A stretch of 64,000 nucleotides of DNA from Edaphochlamys debaryana (lineage: Eukaryota; Chlorophyta; Chlorophyceae; Chlamydomonadales). The stretch is taken from NCBI GenBank assembly GCA_016858145.1, contig JAEHOE010000004.1:1240001-1304000 (forward strand), read 5' to 3'. The notes below the pieces were generated by a model. That model worked only from the letters and a program-made list of their open reading frames with translations, was not told where the DNA came from and did no database searches. Below are positions 11,629 through 22,475 of the stretch, one piece after another; positions within the stretch are counted from its first letter, which is position 1; each line of letters begins with the position of its first letter. The translations under genes were made by a program, and so were the position numbers.

Positions 11629-14322
11629 ATGCACTCGGCGACGCAATGCTTGCAGCGCTCGGCGAGCTCGCGACTCGCCGCACGGCACACCTGTCCGCGG
11701 CCACGACGACTAGAAGCTACACGCCAAAGCCCTCGCGCCATGCCACAGCGGTCGGCGGAGCCTGCGGACCAGCCCGCCGCGAGTGCCCCCCAAGCGGGCC
11801 GCAGGACCGTGCTGCACTCCTTCGCGGCACCACTCTTCCTGGCGGCGTTGACGTACGGTTCGGGTGCGATGATGGCGGAACGGGGGGGAGGCATCTTGTC
11901 GTGCACGGGGACGCTCGGCGGGGGCCACTCACAGGGCAAGGCGCTGGGTGGGTATGACACGGGGACGAAGCACACGCCCCTCCCCGCCTCCTCCCGCTTC
12001 CAGACGACCCGACTACAATTCTTAACTCCGTGCTCGCGGGCTACGGACTGCCCAAGCTACCCGGCTCCTCGGGCTATAAAGCACTGGTGGGTATAGCATT
12101 GTCGCACGGGGGAGCAGGGTCCAGGCAGGTTGGGGGAAGGGTCCCAGGTGGGTTCTGGGCAAGGTCCCGGAGCCGGGTGCGGGGAAGGGTCCGGGGCAAG
12201 GTGCGGGAAAGGGTCCCAGGGACGAGCTTGGGAGGTGCGGGAATCAGTCACAGACCTGGGGAGGTGTGATACAGGGGCGCGGAAGCCCGGGTCTATGGCA
12301 GTTGGGGTCCTGGCGGGACACAATGGGCAGTTGTGAGCAAGGGGCCCAGCGGGTCAACCCGCACGGGGGCCGCACGGGGCACGAAGGCTCCGCCCAAGCC
12401 TACGGCATCTTCCCATGGCCCCTCCATCATCCTTGCTCTCCGTGTCCGTTGTCCCTCACCGCCCCGTTCCCACGCATAGCCCAGCCGTGCATTGGGGGCT
12501 CGGAGGATGACTTTGACGTTTGACCCCAACTCCACGCTGGCCCTTTCCGCTTCCAAGCGGCTGACAACTCACCTGCTTCCCTGCCCCCTCCTTCCTCCCC
12601 CGCCATTCCGCAGGATGACTTTGAGCAGGACTTCACTCTCGAGTACCCCCGCGGCTGGGTGGTTCGGCCCAACAGCCTCAGGGGCGGGGTCTACATCTCG
12701 GGTGGGGGCAGGCCCGGGGCTCGGGAGGGAGCTGGCAGGGGGAGTTTGAAAGGGATGCCTCGTGAGCCGGGAGGCTGTGTGGGAACACCTCAACCCGCCT
12801 GGTTCATTAATAAGCACCTGAATCCACTTTGTGCTCGTCGACCCGGGCCTTGGCCATGCCCCCTCCCAGTACATCCCCGAGGATTTAGTAGACGGCCTGA
12901 CCTTTCAATCCCTCCCGCCGCTTGAAATATGGGCGCTCTTGACTAAGCAGCCCTTAAGTCCCTGTAACTCTGGGGTGTGTCCTGCCCCCAGACTACAACA
13001 CGGCCGACAAGCTGACGGTGGAGGTGCAGGCCCTGGATCCGGGGGCGGACCTGGTGGAAGCTGCCGTCACGGCGGCGGTGGTGCCGGGGGCCAGCTCGGG
13101 GCAGCAGGTGGGGCGGGCGGGGCGGCCGGGCCGGGCATCCAAGCGGGCGCTTGGAGGGGTCCGGTTTGCGTTGAGGGAGGGAGGATGGCGGCGTGGAAGG
13201 TGGAACGGAGACGATGGCTTGGGCCGGGCCGCAGGCTTGTGTTTGGTTCAAACGGCGAAGGTGCAGAACGCTTGGCGTATTCACGGCGCTTTGCTAACGT
13301 GCAACTTGAGGCTGATGACTCTTTCCGCCCTTTCCCTCGGCCAGAGAGACAAGCTACTGCCCCCGCCCCTGTCCAAGGTCAAGAGTCGCACAGCGGAGCT
13401 GGATGGCCGGGTGAGGCGCTGGGGCGGGGGCTGCAGGCGCAAGCCGGGATAGACCGGTGCACGAACCGGTCAAGAGCGGGCAAGCCGGGCCCCTACACCC
13501 ACAGATAGCGGCGCTCGCATGCTGCCACGCCCCAACAGACGGGGTTAAGCCTGCGTTGACCATCACCCCCCACACCCTGCAGCTCAGCCAAACCGGTTTG
13601 CTAACGCTTCTCGGCCTCATCCGCTGTATAGCGCCCGTTTGCACACACGCACTTGCGTTAACCTCCCAAAAGGAAGCCACACTCAAAAGCCCCGCGCTGC
13701 CTTCCCCCCCTGCGCCGCCAGGAGTACACGTACCTGGAGTTCAGTTCGGACACCATCACACGCAGCGGATACAACGTGAGCGGGGGACGGGGCGTGAGCG
13801 AAGGGGCGACTTGCGCGCCCTAACAAGTCCCCGCTTCTGGCTTGAACTCTGCCAGGGTCACTTGCGGGGATGAGGGCATGGGGGGATTACCGGTATGGTG
13901 CGGGGGGGTTGTCTGGGGGTTTAAAGACTTCAACATGGGGGTCGTAGGCAGGCTTGGCCCTCCTTGTGGTTGTCTGGGTTGATCTTCTGGATGCTACCGC
14001 CGGCCCTCTTTCGGTGTATGTAGGTCCGTCGGCGCAACTTCGCAGCCGCTTGCGTGAAGAAGGGCACACTCTTCGTCATCAACGCCAGGTCAGTCAGGGA
14101 GGGACGCGGGTTCAAGGCATTGCGTCAGGAAGAGCGGCCTGGCCTCGACGGATTGCAGACATGTAGCCATGCAAGCCATCAACCCAAGGGTTGGAGACCA
14201 GCGCACCAACTTGCCCGCTGACCCGCTGGTCCCTCCCAACTCGCAGCGCCCGGAGCGACCAGTACGACACGGCCAAGGAGGAGGTACTGCGTCACGTGGT
14301 GGAGTCCTTCCGCGTGCGGTAG
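11629..14322 (+). CDS. PsbP-domain protein of the thylakoid lumen
   Basis: Eight exons: 11629-11863, 12480-12517, 12614-12701, 12992-13107, 13345-13410, 13722-13775, 14024-14088, 14247-14322; 245 residues. PsbP-family proteins act in the lumen, in assembly or stability of photosystems and NDH. Seen: a plastid transit peptide, then a lumen signal with twin Arg (RR 58-59), hydrophobic LHSFAAPLFLAALTYGS and a likely cleavage at YGSA. The PsbP fold begins DFTLEYPRGWVV, continues GGVYISDYNTADKLTVEV and AELDGREYTYLEF, and ends RHVVESFRVR, all usual for PsbP-like/PPD proteins. The joins of exons 1-2-3 are the weakest: only phase-1 donors occur after the hydrophobic stretch, so the 38-nt exon 2 is inferred to restore phase. 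It is shorter and more divergent than PsbP itself, so I call a PPD/PPL-type member. Confidence 0.85.
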
Positions 14323-15329
14323 CGAGCGGCATTGAACTGAGGTGCTGCCGCCCCTCGCATGAGCCTGACGGCTACTACGCAGCATTGAGGCATGGGGGAT
14401 AAGGAGGGCAGGGCGAGGGAGGGCGGAGGCCAGCTTTCGTGAGGAGGCACTGGGGGGGCGGGTGGGGCTTTCAAGGACGGGTATGACAGCTTTTGGGCTG
14501 AGCCGCCGCCGTTAGGCTCTTCGGGCGGCGAAGCCCCCCGGGATTACCCCGTGCCTGCGTCACGCATGAACTTGCGATTCAAGCCCAGCCCTCGATGCCA
14601 CTAGCTTTAGTCTCGTTGTCTGTATCTCATGTAGGTGAGGGCAGGAAACTGATCGACCCCGCTCCACATGCCGGCATGTTTGGGCGTTCAACCTTCCCGC
14701 TTGTGCCCAAACTGAGCGCAGTATTGTTAGAGCGCCGGCCGGCTATGTCCAGGCCGAGGCGAGTAGTATTAATAGCCGGGTGCGAGCCCGCGTGCCGTGG
14801 TGCGGGCTGGTGGTGGAGAGGGTTGAGGGCTGCCAAACTCGAACATTGGGCCCCCTGGTGGGGACCACGGGGCTCAGCCCTTTTCCTGCCTTCGGGCAGC
14901 CACCCTTGTCATGCAAGAATAGATTGTTGGGGCCTGGGGCCTCCCGGTGGAGGAGGGAAGGAGGCAGGCAGGGCAGTGCGCCGGGCGAACCGTGGAGGCT
15001 GCGTGCAGGCGCTGACCCTGTGGGGTCAGTGAGGGGCCTTTTGCGGGGCTCCGCACACGGAAGGTGGCGACGAGTGCTGGTATTAGTGTCTCGAGCCCGG
15101 CCGTGGCGGCAAGCTGCTTGAGGGTCGGGGGGCATAGCCTCCATACAGTGCACTAGCTCCTGAGGGTGGAGACGTCTCTGGAGGAAGAGTGCGGGGAACT
15201 CGGGAGGACTTGGCTTGGCACGCCCGCCAACGTACGGGGTGAGCACCCTTCGTGTCGCCGAATGTGTCGCACCCGCGCAATTGACCCCCGCAAGTCACAC
15301 CGCTATAGTCTTGTACTCCGTAAATAGGA
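14323..15329. other. Intergenic with dispersed-repeat fragments
   Basis: No gene was supported. The stretch 14866-14905 resembles 33116-33160, and 15122-15157 is an inverted match to 56063-56098, so the region probably contains debris of a dispersed element. The promoter of the downstream SRCR-like gene must lie at its right end. Confidence 0.45.
15122..15157 (-). repeat. 36-bp dispersed repeat fragment, copy 1
   Basis: Identical over 36 bases, in inverted orientation, to 56063-56098, about 41 kb away. The core reads GTGCACTGTATGGAGGCTAT on the minus strand here. The flanks do not match obviously, so this is a remnant rather than an intact element. Confidence 0.7.
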
Positions 15330-18093
15330 ATGCCGCCGCGGTTATTACTCCGGGCCCTAGTCGCAATCGCCTGTGCCGTGGCCAATGCAGCGCAAAGTCC
15401 GCCTGCTGGTGAGTTTCTACATCGTAAATGCGTCTATCAGGACCTTGTGGCGCGATGCCAGACCGTTGCCGAGATGGCAGGGATGTCTGTGCGGCAAGCG
15501 AGAGCTTAAAACATCAAACAGTGCATCATTTCGGAATGCTCAATGCTTGGCAATAGGCGAGGGCGATGGTCACTCGCCGGCTTGGGTCGGGACGCGCGTT
15601 GACGTTGACTGACCCAGTTCCCGCAGACTCGGCGCTGGACCCGCTCAGAATCGGCAACATCGGGGTCCTGTATCCCGTTTCCGCATACAAGGTTTACTTT
15701 CCTGCGAGCACGCCAGGTGCGAGGCGAGCACCGGGTTCGTGTCAAGTTTTCCCCCGGCCGGCCGAGTTGGCCTCGCTGCCAGGTGCTGCCGGTTCATGTC
15801 ACGGCGCCGCCCTGGACCCTGTGCGACGGCTCTCGCTGCGCCTTTACACACAGCAAATTGCTGTTGCCCCTGGCCCCCGATGCCCACATCCCAGACACGC
15901 CCTACATCGAGACAGGCTTCGGGCAGCTTGGGCTTAACTACGTGTTTGCAGGGCCCGTGCTGCTGCCCGTGTGCGACACGGGCACCTGGACGCACGCAGC
16001 CGCGAGCTACGCGTGTCAGGCGGGGGGCTTTGCGGGTGGCTACGTCCCGCCAATCAGCCTGGCAAAACGGGTGAGCAAGGGCACAAACTGCCCAAGCGCC
16101 CCTAGCCCGACTACCAGCACCGCCCGCACGGACAGTGCCGTGCGCCCTCCACCCGCGTCCGTTCCCTGTCCCGCCCCCCAAGCGCCTCCCCTGCCTCCCA
16201 CTCGGTCCGCGCCCTCCCGCTCGTCTGCTGGCCAGGCCACGATACCCGCGGAATGGGACTTTGTGATTGTGGAGTGCCCCGAGTGGGCCGATGCCTTCAC
16301 GGACTGCGCCTACTACCAGAAGGACGCGGGCACAGCGGAGTGCGACTCGGTGGCGGCGGCCTGGTGCACCGACACAGGTGGGGGAGGCGCTGAGTGGGGC
16401 CGTGGCTTGGGTGGGGAGGAATGTGTGGGGAGGAATGGCGCTCTAGAAACCGGGGAAACCAGGGTTAACATCGATCCCGGGTCTGGTGAGGTAGCCGGGC
16501 GTGGAGTGTAGCCTTGGGAGTAGGGGAAGGCACGCGCGGCAGTAGCAGGTGGATGCCCGCAGCCCTGACAGGTGCCCACCCACATACGCCAGCACACGGT
16601 CCGCTCCTATGCTGGGAGGATAACTGTCGTAGGAGCAGGCTTTGGGCAGGCTGGATCTTCAGCAGGCAGCAGGGGGCTCCAGTAGCAGAGCTGCGGGGGG
16701 TCCCGGCCCAACTCAGCGCTGATACGGGGAAGGTGACGGGCCCACAGGTCGGAACGGGTGAAGCCGCTCGGAGCCCGCCCGGCATGCTGCACCCATGGTT
16801 GGCGCTTGGCGGGGGGCCCGGGGCCAGGGCCCGACCCTGGGCCAACCCAGCAGTAAGCACGGACAGTCCCCCCCGTCCCCCCTGAACACGCGCCCCGCAT
16901 CCCGCGCCAACCCTTCCCGCCTCTCTGCCGCAGACATACTCGGCGCCAAAGGCTCTCCAGCGCCCCGCCGGCCCATGCCTGGCGTGCGGCCCATACCCAC
17001 CGCGGACCCCTCCCCCTTGGAGCCCGCCCTGCGGGCCCCGGCAGGGCCCGAGCCCTTTGCGCCCGAGCCCTCAGCGCCTGGCGACCCAGGGACGCCCCCT
17101 CCCCCCAGACCACGGCCCAAGCTCCACCCACCGCCACGCAGGCCCCGCAAGCCCCCGTCACGCCCCAAGCCAACCAAGCTCTCACCGCCGCCCAGGGCAG
17201 CACCCGGCAACAGCCCGCATCCAGGCTCGCCACAGTACGGGCCGGCCCCACCCGTAAGGCGGCCGGTGAGGCGGGTTCGACGTCGCGCAAAGCCGCCGCC
17301 ACCGCCGCCTCCGGATGCACCGCCCGAGGAAGATAGTCGGGGCCCCAAGGTACGGCGCGAGCGCTCGGGACCTGTTGACCCCGACACGGCCCCACGGCGC
17401 TCAACGCGTTAGAGGCTGGCTCCGTGTCAGACCCCTGCAAGCCCTTTCCACCCACACCGCCCCCGTTCCCCCCCTTGGTTTGTGCTGCCACCGACCCGGA
17501 ACCAGCCCCCTGGCCCCCTGCTACCGCCCTTGCCCCCGTGCCCTTGGCTCTAATCTGCGGCCTGGCCTTGCGCAGAGCGATGACGCTGCCGGCGGCGATC
17601 CCCTGGGGGAGGAGCCAGACTATGCCGAGGGGGAGGGCCGGGGCCTGTTCGCCTGCATGGCTGGGTGCCAGCAGGCGTGCTCCGCCAACTGCAGTGTCAG
17701 TGAGTCGGGGACTGTGGGGGGCGGTAGGGTCGTAGGGCCGAGGAAGTTGGACATGAGAGGGGTGTTGGTGGGGTCACATCAGCAGCGCCAAGGGCGAGGC
17801 GAGTGTGCGGTAGCTGTGCAGGAGACTGACTGCTGCAGGTCCAAATTGGTTGGAAGGGAATGTTGAGGAAGGAGCTGGCCGGAAGGACACGGAAAGGCGG
17901 CTTCGGCCCCGAAGGGCGAAGTTCAGTAGTGACTCGCCCCCTGACCGCTACTAATCTCATCTCACCTCCACAGAGACCGCTGTCGGCTGCCCTACCCATC
18001 CCCTTTTCCCTCCCTCCGTCCCTCGCCTGCCGCCCCCCCCCCCTCCCCCCTGCAGAATGCTTGCAGCAATGCGTGTTCGGGGCAAGCGGGTAG
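15330..18093 (+). CDS. Secreted SRCR-like protein with Pro-rich tail
   Basis: Seven exons: 15330-15408, 15627-15691, 15783-16070, 16236-16377, 16934-17349, 17576-17699, 18056-18093; about 383 residues. Exon 1 encodes the signal peptide MPPRLLLRALVAIACAVANA. Exons 3-4 read like a scavenger-receptor Cys-rich domain: LPVCDTGTWTHAAASYACQAGGF, then VECPEWADAFTDC and a closing Cys in AAAWC. Exon 5 is a 138-residue Pro/Arg/Lys-rich segment with runs such as KPPPPPPPD, typical of hydroxyproline-rich wall glycoproteins, and the last exons add a short Cys-rich tail (ACMAGCQQACSANC). The exon 2 donor is uncertain: the better-looking donor at 15717 breaks phase, so the weak GTTTAC at 15692 was chosen. 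Likely an extracellular matrix or surface protein; a ligand cannot be inferred. Confidence 0.7.
17738..17758. repeat. 21-bp fragment identical to FUN14 exon 8
   Basis: A 21-base stretch in intron 6 of the SRCR-like gene is identical to 22548-22568, inside the last exon of the FUN14 gene 4.8 kb away. It looks like a small duplicated scrap. Confidence 0.6.
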
Positions 18094-18916
18094 AGCTGTG
18101 CAGCTGTAGTCGCTCGGGTGCGGTACACATCACGGAGTGCAGACGGCGACGGACCCAGCGCACAACGTGACTGTGAGAGCAGACCTGGATGCATGTGTGA
18201 CTGGAGTGCGGAGATGGACGGGGGGACGGCCGGGCTGTGAGGGCCCAGCATTCACATTTAGGCCTGCCCGGTGTAAGGGCCGGGGGTCGGCCGGATCAGG
18301 TAGCGTTGGTGCCACGTTAAGGCTTGGGACGTGGGGCTGAACTGGCATTAGGCAGACAGGAAGTGAATACCGGCTTGGGCGCGGGACGGTTTGGCACGGC
18401 GCGAGGGGGTCGTAGGGGGTCGATGTTTACGAACGCGGCGCAGGACGCAATACACGCAGGTTGGTTTGCACTGGCAGGGTTCGGGGTTGGGATTTTACAT
18501 GGGAAGCCCTCCACTGTGTTCTGTGAAGTAATGCGGCTGAAACCCGCTGGGGAAGCCGGGGCGCGTGAAGGGCGGGAGTCGGCGGGCCTGACGTGCCGAT
18601 TGCTCGCGGGAACACATCGAGAAGGGGACTTGGGCGCCAACAGGGCCCCGCGCACGGGTACGTAGAGATGTGGATGTAGCTTCAGCTTTGAAACAGAATC
18701 GCTTCGTCTCCCCGCAAATTCTGCGAACGGCAGCCACCCCTACCTGCTCCCTACCTGCCCCCGGCTCCCCAGCGCCGGATTCACCGCACCCACAAGGCAA
18801 CACGCGTACCCCTCTCTTGTTATTCTCGAGCGCTCCACTTGCACCAAGTCACAGTAGCCTTCGCCCCTAGCCTAGCCTTGACTGGCCCGACCGAGCGTTC
18901 GCTCCATCAGCAAGCC
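18094..18916. other. Intergenic between two secreted-protein genes
   Basis: Carries the 3' UTR of the SRCR-like gene, with a TGTAA motif at 18272, and the promoter and 5' UTR of the CAP-domain gene. Nothing else was recognised. Confidence 0.5.
18272..18276 (+). terminator. Candidate TGTAA polyadenylation signal, SRCR-like gene
   Basis: TGTAA, the usual Chlamydomonas-type poly(A) signal, lies about 180 bp after the stop codon. Confidence 0.45.
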
Positions 18917-20416
18917 ATGGCCGCCCGGCTACTGCTTTCCGTCGCTCTTATGCTTGTAGCGCTGCTGCATTGCGCAAGTGCAGCTAGGCATATGCTACGT
19001 GCTGAGCAGCAGTCTCCGCCTCCCCCGCGTCCGCCGATGCGCCCACGCCGGCCGGCGGTGCCCTGTGGAGCGCGGCCCCCCATGCCCCGTCGTGCAATCA
19101 CGACCCTAGTTGGTAAGAGCAACATTGGAGTCCCTGCCGAGGATAAGTTCTGTTGTCTGAGGATCGTTGCACTTTTACTTTGAAACCTGGCTCGAAGGCG
19201 AGGTCGCAGTAGCGCGATATTTAGGCACAGAGTTCTGTCGGCGTATGTCCCGCTTTCTCATGCCGGGTTACATACACTTCTCGCAGACCGCGGCGCGGAG
19301 GACCCTCGACGCCCGCCGGTTCCCCCCGGTTCTCGTGGGGCTGCCAATCCCCCCGTGGGGACCGCCGCTCGGCGACCGCCCTCCGCGGACCTTGTGCTCG
19401 ACCCTTCGCGCATAGGTGCGCTGCTTTTAGTTATTGTGGGGACGCACTGCAGTCTTGGCGGGTTCCCGGTGTGAGATTCCTGTGCCTGGCCTTCAACTCT
19501 AGTGACACATCCCCTTTCCCGCTCGCGCCTCGCAGTCGCCCTGCACAACATCTTCCGCTCGCTCGTCGGCTCCCCCTCGCTATCATGGGATTCTGATCTC
19601 GCTGCAGCTGCCCAGGTGCGTGGGGAGCTCGGCAGCAGCACCTCCTTAGTGCAGTGCCTGGGCCGTGACTCAGGCTCCATGGACTCACCCTCCGCTCCGA
19701 CACTGACCGTGCCCCGCCAACCTGTTCGCACCTGCAGGCAACGGCCGATACTTGTGGCGGAAGATGCGAGCCCGTCTCGGTTCCTGGCCGCAGTTCGTGT
19801 AAGCACTGTGCGGGGTCGGGGCCTGAGCACCTGAACCGTCTCCACTGCCCCCATCACCCGCCCCCATCATCCATCCCCTCCTTCGCTGCCCTACCATGCC
19901 CCTGACCCCCTTCTCACTCCCGTTGCTTCCTCCCTGCAGCCTGGGGTCTGGACTCCACCTCTGAGGACGTTGACCGGGAGTTGACCGAGTGGGGCATGGG
20001 CCTGTGTGACTACGACCCAACCGACCCGGACCCACAGAGCTCGCGCTACAGCCAGATGGTGAGCCGGGCGGCCTGATGAGCCTCGGGCTAAGCAGGGTTT
20101 CAGAGAGCGGAACTGTCCAGTAGAGAAGATTGTTGGTGCGGGGAGGGGAGGACGTGACCTTCGCGCATCCGTTTCCAGAGCTTCAGCCCTGCCCTAAGCA
20201 TTTCCTGCTGTTGCTCCACAGGTGTGGAGCTCAACCAAGAAGGTCGGCTGCGGCTTCCGTACGTGCGGCGGCGGCGGCTACATTGTTTGCATGTACGACA
20301 CCCCCAGTACGGCAGCTGGCTTGACCGCGGCCAGCTTCAAGTCGAACGTGCAGGTCCCCAAGACCGTTCCGTTCTTCTGCCCTAGCTCAAGCACCGCGGC
20401 GACTGGGCGTCGATGA
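18917..20416 (+). CDS. Secreted CAP (SCP/PR-1) domain protein
   Basis: Six exons: 18917-19112, 19287-19415, 19536-19615, 19738-19798, 19940-20058, 20222-20416; 259 residues. Exon 1 encodes the signal peptide MAARLLLSVALMLVALLHCASA, followed over exons 1-2 by a Pro/Arg-rich linker (QQSPPPPRPP and similar) of about 85 residues. The CAP domain starts in exon 3 with VALHNIFRSLVG and LSWDSDLAAAAQ, continues with ELTEWGMGLCDYD and the SRYSQM/VWSSTKKVGCGF block split exactly at an intron, and ends with CGGGGYIVCMYD. These are the CAP signatures HN, LxWDxxLAxxAQ, W-E and VWxxTxxVGC. The usual His of HYTQ is Arg-Tyr here, so the metal site may be altered. Probably extracellular. A TGTAA signal follows the stop by 116 bp. 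Confidence 0.9.
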
Positions 20417-20531
20417 ACGGTCGTACAGCTGAAGGTCGTACGCCAGCCTGACACGAACGCACGCTGAACAAACTCAACCCGAGCTGCAGTCTACTGATAA
20501 CTTGACAAGCATAAGCACGTGACATGGACTA

Positions 20532-20536
20532 TGTAA
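20532..20536 (+). terminator. Candidate TGTAA polyadenylation signal, CAP gene
   Basis: TGTAA 116 bp downstream of the stop codon, in the position expected of a volvocine poly(A) signal. Confidence 0.6.
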
Positions 20537-21977
20537 CGGGGGCATTATCATTACGGCAAACGCCGCAAACCGCAAAAGAATTCATGTCTGCGTTCATCCC
20601 GATAATGGGACTGTGGGGATGATTGATGGTGTGTCTGTTCTTGTCGTACATGTGCCTATCGCTTTGGCCGGCGCACATTGCGCTGCTGCCGGTCACTCCT
20701 TTGTGCATGCGTCCCTCCGTGGGGCCTGTCGGCCACCCATGCGTTGTTGGGGCAGTGCGTACTTGCCTCCTTATTTTGGGGGGTTGGATGGGCGCTCTGG
20801 TGGGACTGCAAGGTCAGGGGTCAGGCCAGGTCGCATTCATGTGTGTTTGGGAGGGGTTCATTGCTGGGCGCAGTTTCGCCTTGGAAAATAGGCAGGCGCT
20901 ACTGAGCTGCCCGCTGTGATGATGCAGGCAGTGTTCAGAGGCGTTGACAGAACTAGCAGTGAGGCGGGCACTGGCAAGGGGGGGGGGCATGTCCGTTGCG
21001 TGGCGACACGAGCGGCGCTGCATCTTGCCCACAGCTTTGTCGGCAACTTTGCGGCCATTGATCCAGGTTGGCGTGTGTGAAGGCAGTTGCGCGGCATACC
21101 TTGTGTCGCCGGGCGGAAGAAGATTACACGTGCTTAATAACATTTGGTGGGCTTCCGTTGTGGGCATCTTGTGGTGGCGTGTGTGGTGGGCCGAGAGGAC
21201 GGAGTGGGGACTGGACCCAGACAGGACGAAGAGTTTACCCTATTACAATACTGCGTGTGTCGGCCAGGGTTGACCTGGACGCCTGTGTCTACGGTATAGA
21301 GGATTCACGGCTGGCTGCGAGCCGTGTGGCTGGCTGGTGACGTGACGGGTAGGGGCTCGGCCCCTTTCCCGTTGCCTTCCAAATCAGATTTGACGAACAA
21401 CGACGAGGTTTCAGCGAGCGAGGGTGCATGCATCGTGTGGGAAGAGGGTATGGCGGTTGGCACTGGCTGCAGGTCCTCGGCGAGGGCAGGTGCAAGCAGG
21501 TATCGAGGCCATGAAGATATGACTGGCTGGAACATGGGAGGACCTTGACGGCCTTGGGCCAAAACCATGGAGATTGCGGGGGGGATGAGCGAGGTGGACC
21601 GCATGCAATGTAAACGGCCACGCAATGTCTCGAACCATGCTCGGTGCCCCTGTGCCCTACCCCTGCGAGCCCTTGGTCACGGCGTGAGAATCAGCCTGGC
21701 AGGGAGCCTGGCGACAGGTGTGTTTTGGAGCCGAATGCAGCAGGCACAATGTACGCCCCTGAAGTGTCAAGGCTGGTAGCCAGAGACTCGCATGGATGCC
21801 CAGATTGCCCACTAGAGACTAGACTAACGCTGAAGGTCATCAAACGGCAAGTAGAGAGGCACGGTATCGGACTGCCCGCTACTCGGTTGCTGGTGCGGGG
21901 CCATCAAGCAGGCTCATAGCCGTCATGGGGGCCCGGCTCCAACCGTACGAGACTACGCATCACGCCCAGCAATTATG

Positions 21978-21982
21978 TTACA
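21978..21982 (-). terminator. Candidate TGTAA polyadenylation signal, FUN14 gene
   Basis: TGTAA on the minus strand, about 495 bp after the FUN14 stop codon. Confidence 0.45.
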
Positions 21983-22475
21983 CGCTTTCTCACACCCAAT
22001 CTGGCCCGGCCGACGCCACCACTTGCTGACGTCCCTGTCCACTCCGGCAGTAGCGCAGTGTGCGCACAGACTATGCTGCAGAGTGCAGACACACGGTGAC
22101 ACCTTACCCGCCGTCCCCTCACAAAGGAGCGAAGGCTCCACACACAGCGCTAGGGGAGCCCTGACGTCGAGCACAGTTCACGCTCAGAGTTCCCGATACT
22201 CTCGACCGCACGCTTCCTACTTCAGCCCTCACCCCTCAGCTCCTCATCATGTACAACCCCCGTCGGCCCTTCAGAAAGCCAGCAATCACGACACCATCCT
22301 CTCTGCTATGCAGCCGCGGCGCACGTTTCTGCCCCCCGCTTTGCCAAAGGCGCCCGCCACGGCTTGCTGACGGAGCTCTCTACAAACGGTTCCTTGCTGG
22401 CGCCTGCCGCGGCCCGAACGGGCTGCATCTTTCAGCGCCGTACACGCTCCGTACATGTGCCGTACCAGCAGCCGC

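Larger units (their letters stand above)
20417..22475. other. Intergenic between convergent CAP and FUN14 genes
   Basis: Two converging 3' ends with TGTAA motifs at 20532 (plus) and 21982-21978 (minus). The roughly 1.4 kb between them shows only unsupported open frames; no coding similarity, RNA or clear mobile element was seen. Confidence 0.5.

Noticed and set aside
12831..12960. Plus-strand open frame LVDPGLGHAPSQYIPEDLVDG as an exon of the PsbP-domain gene
   Set aside because: Inclusion would break the phase between exons 3 and 4, which already join to give an intact PsbP sequence (VYISDYNTADK).
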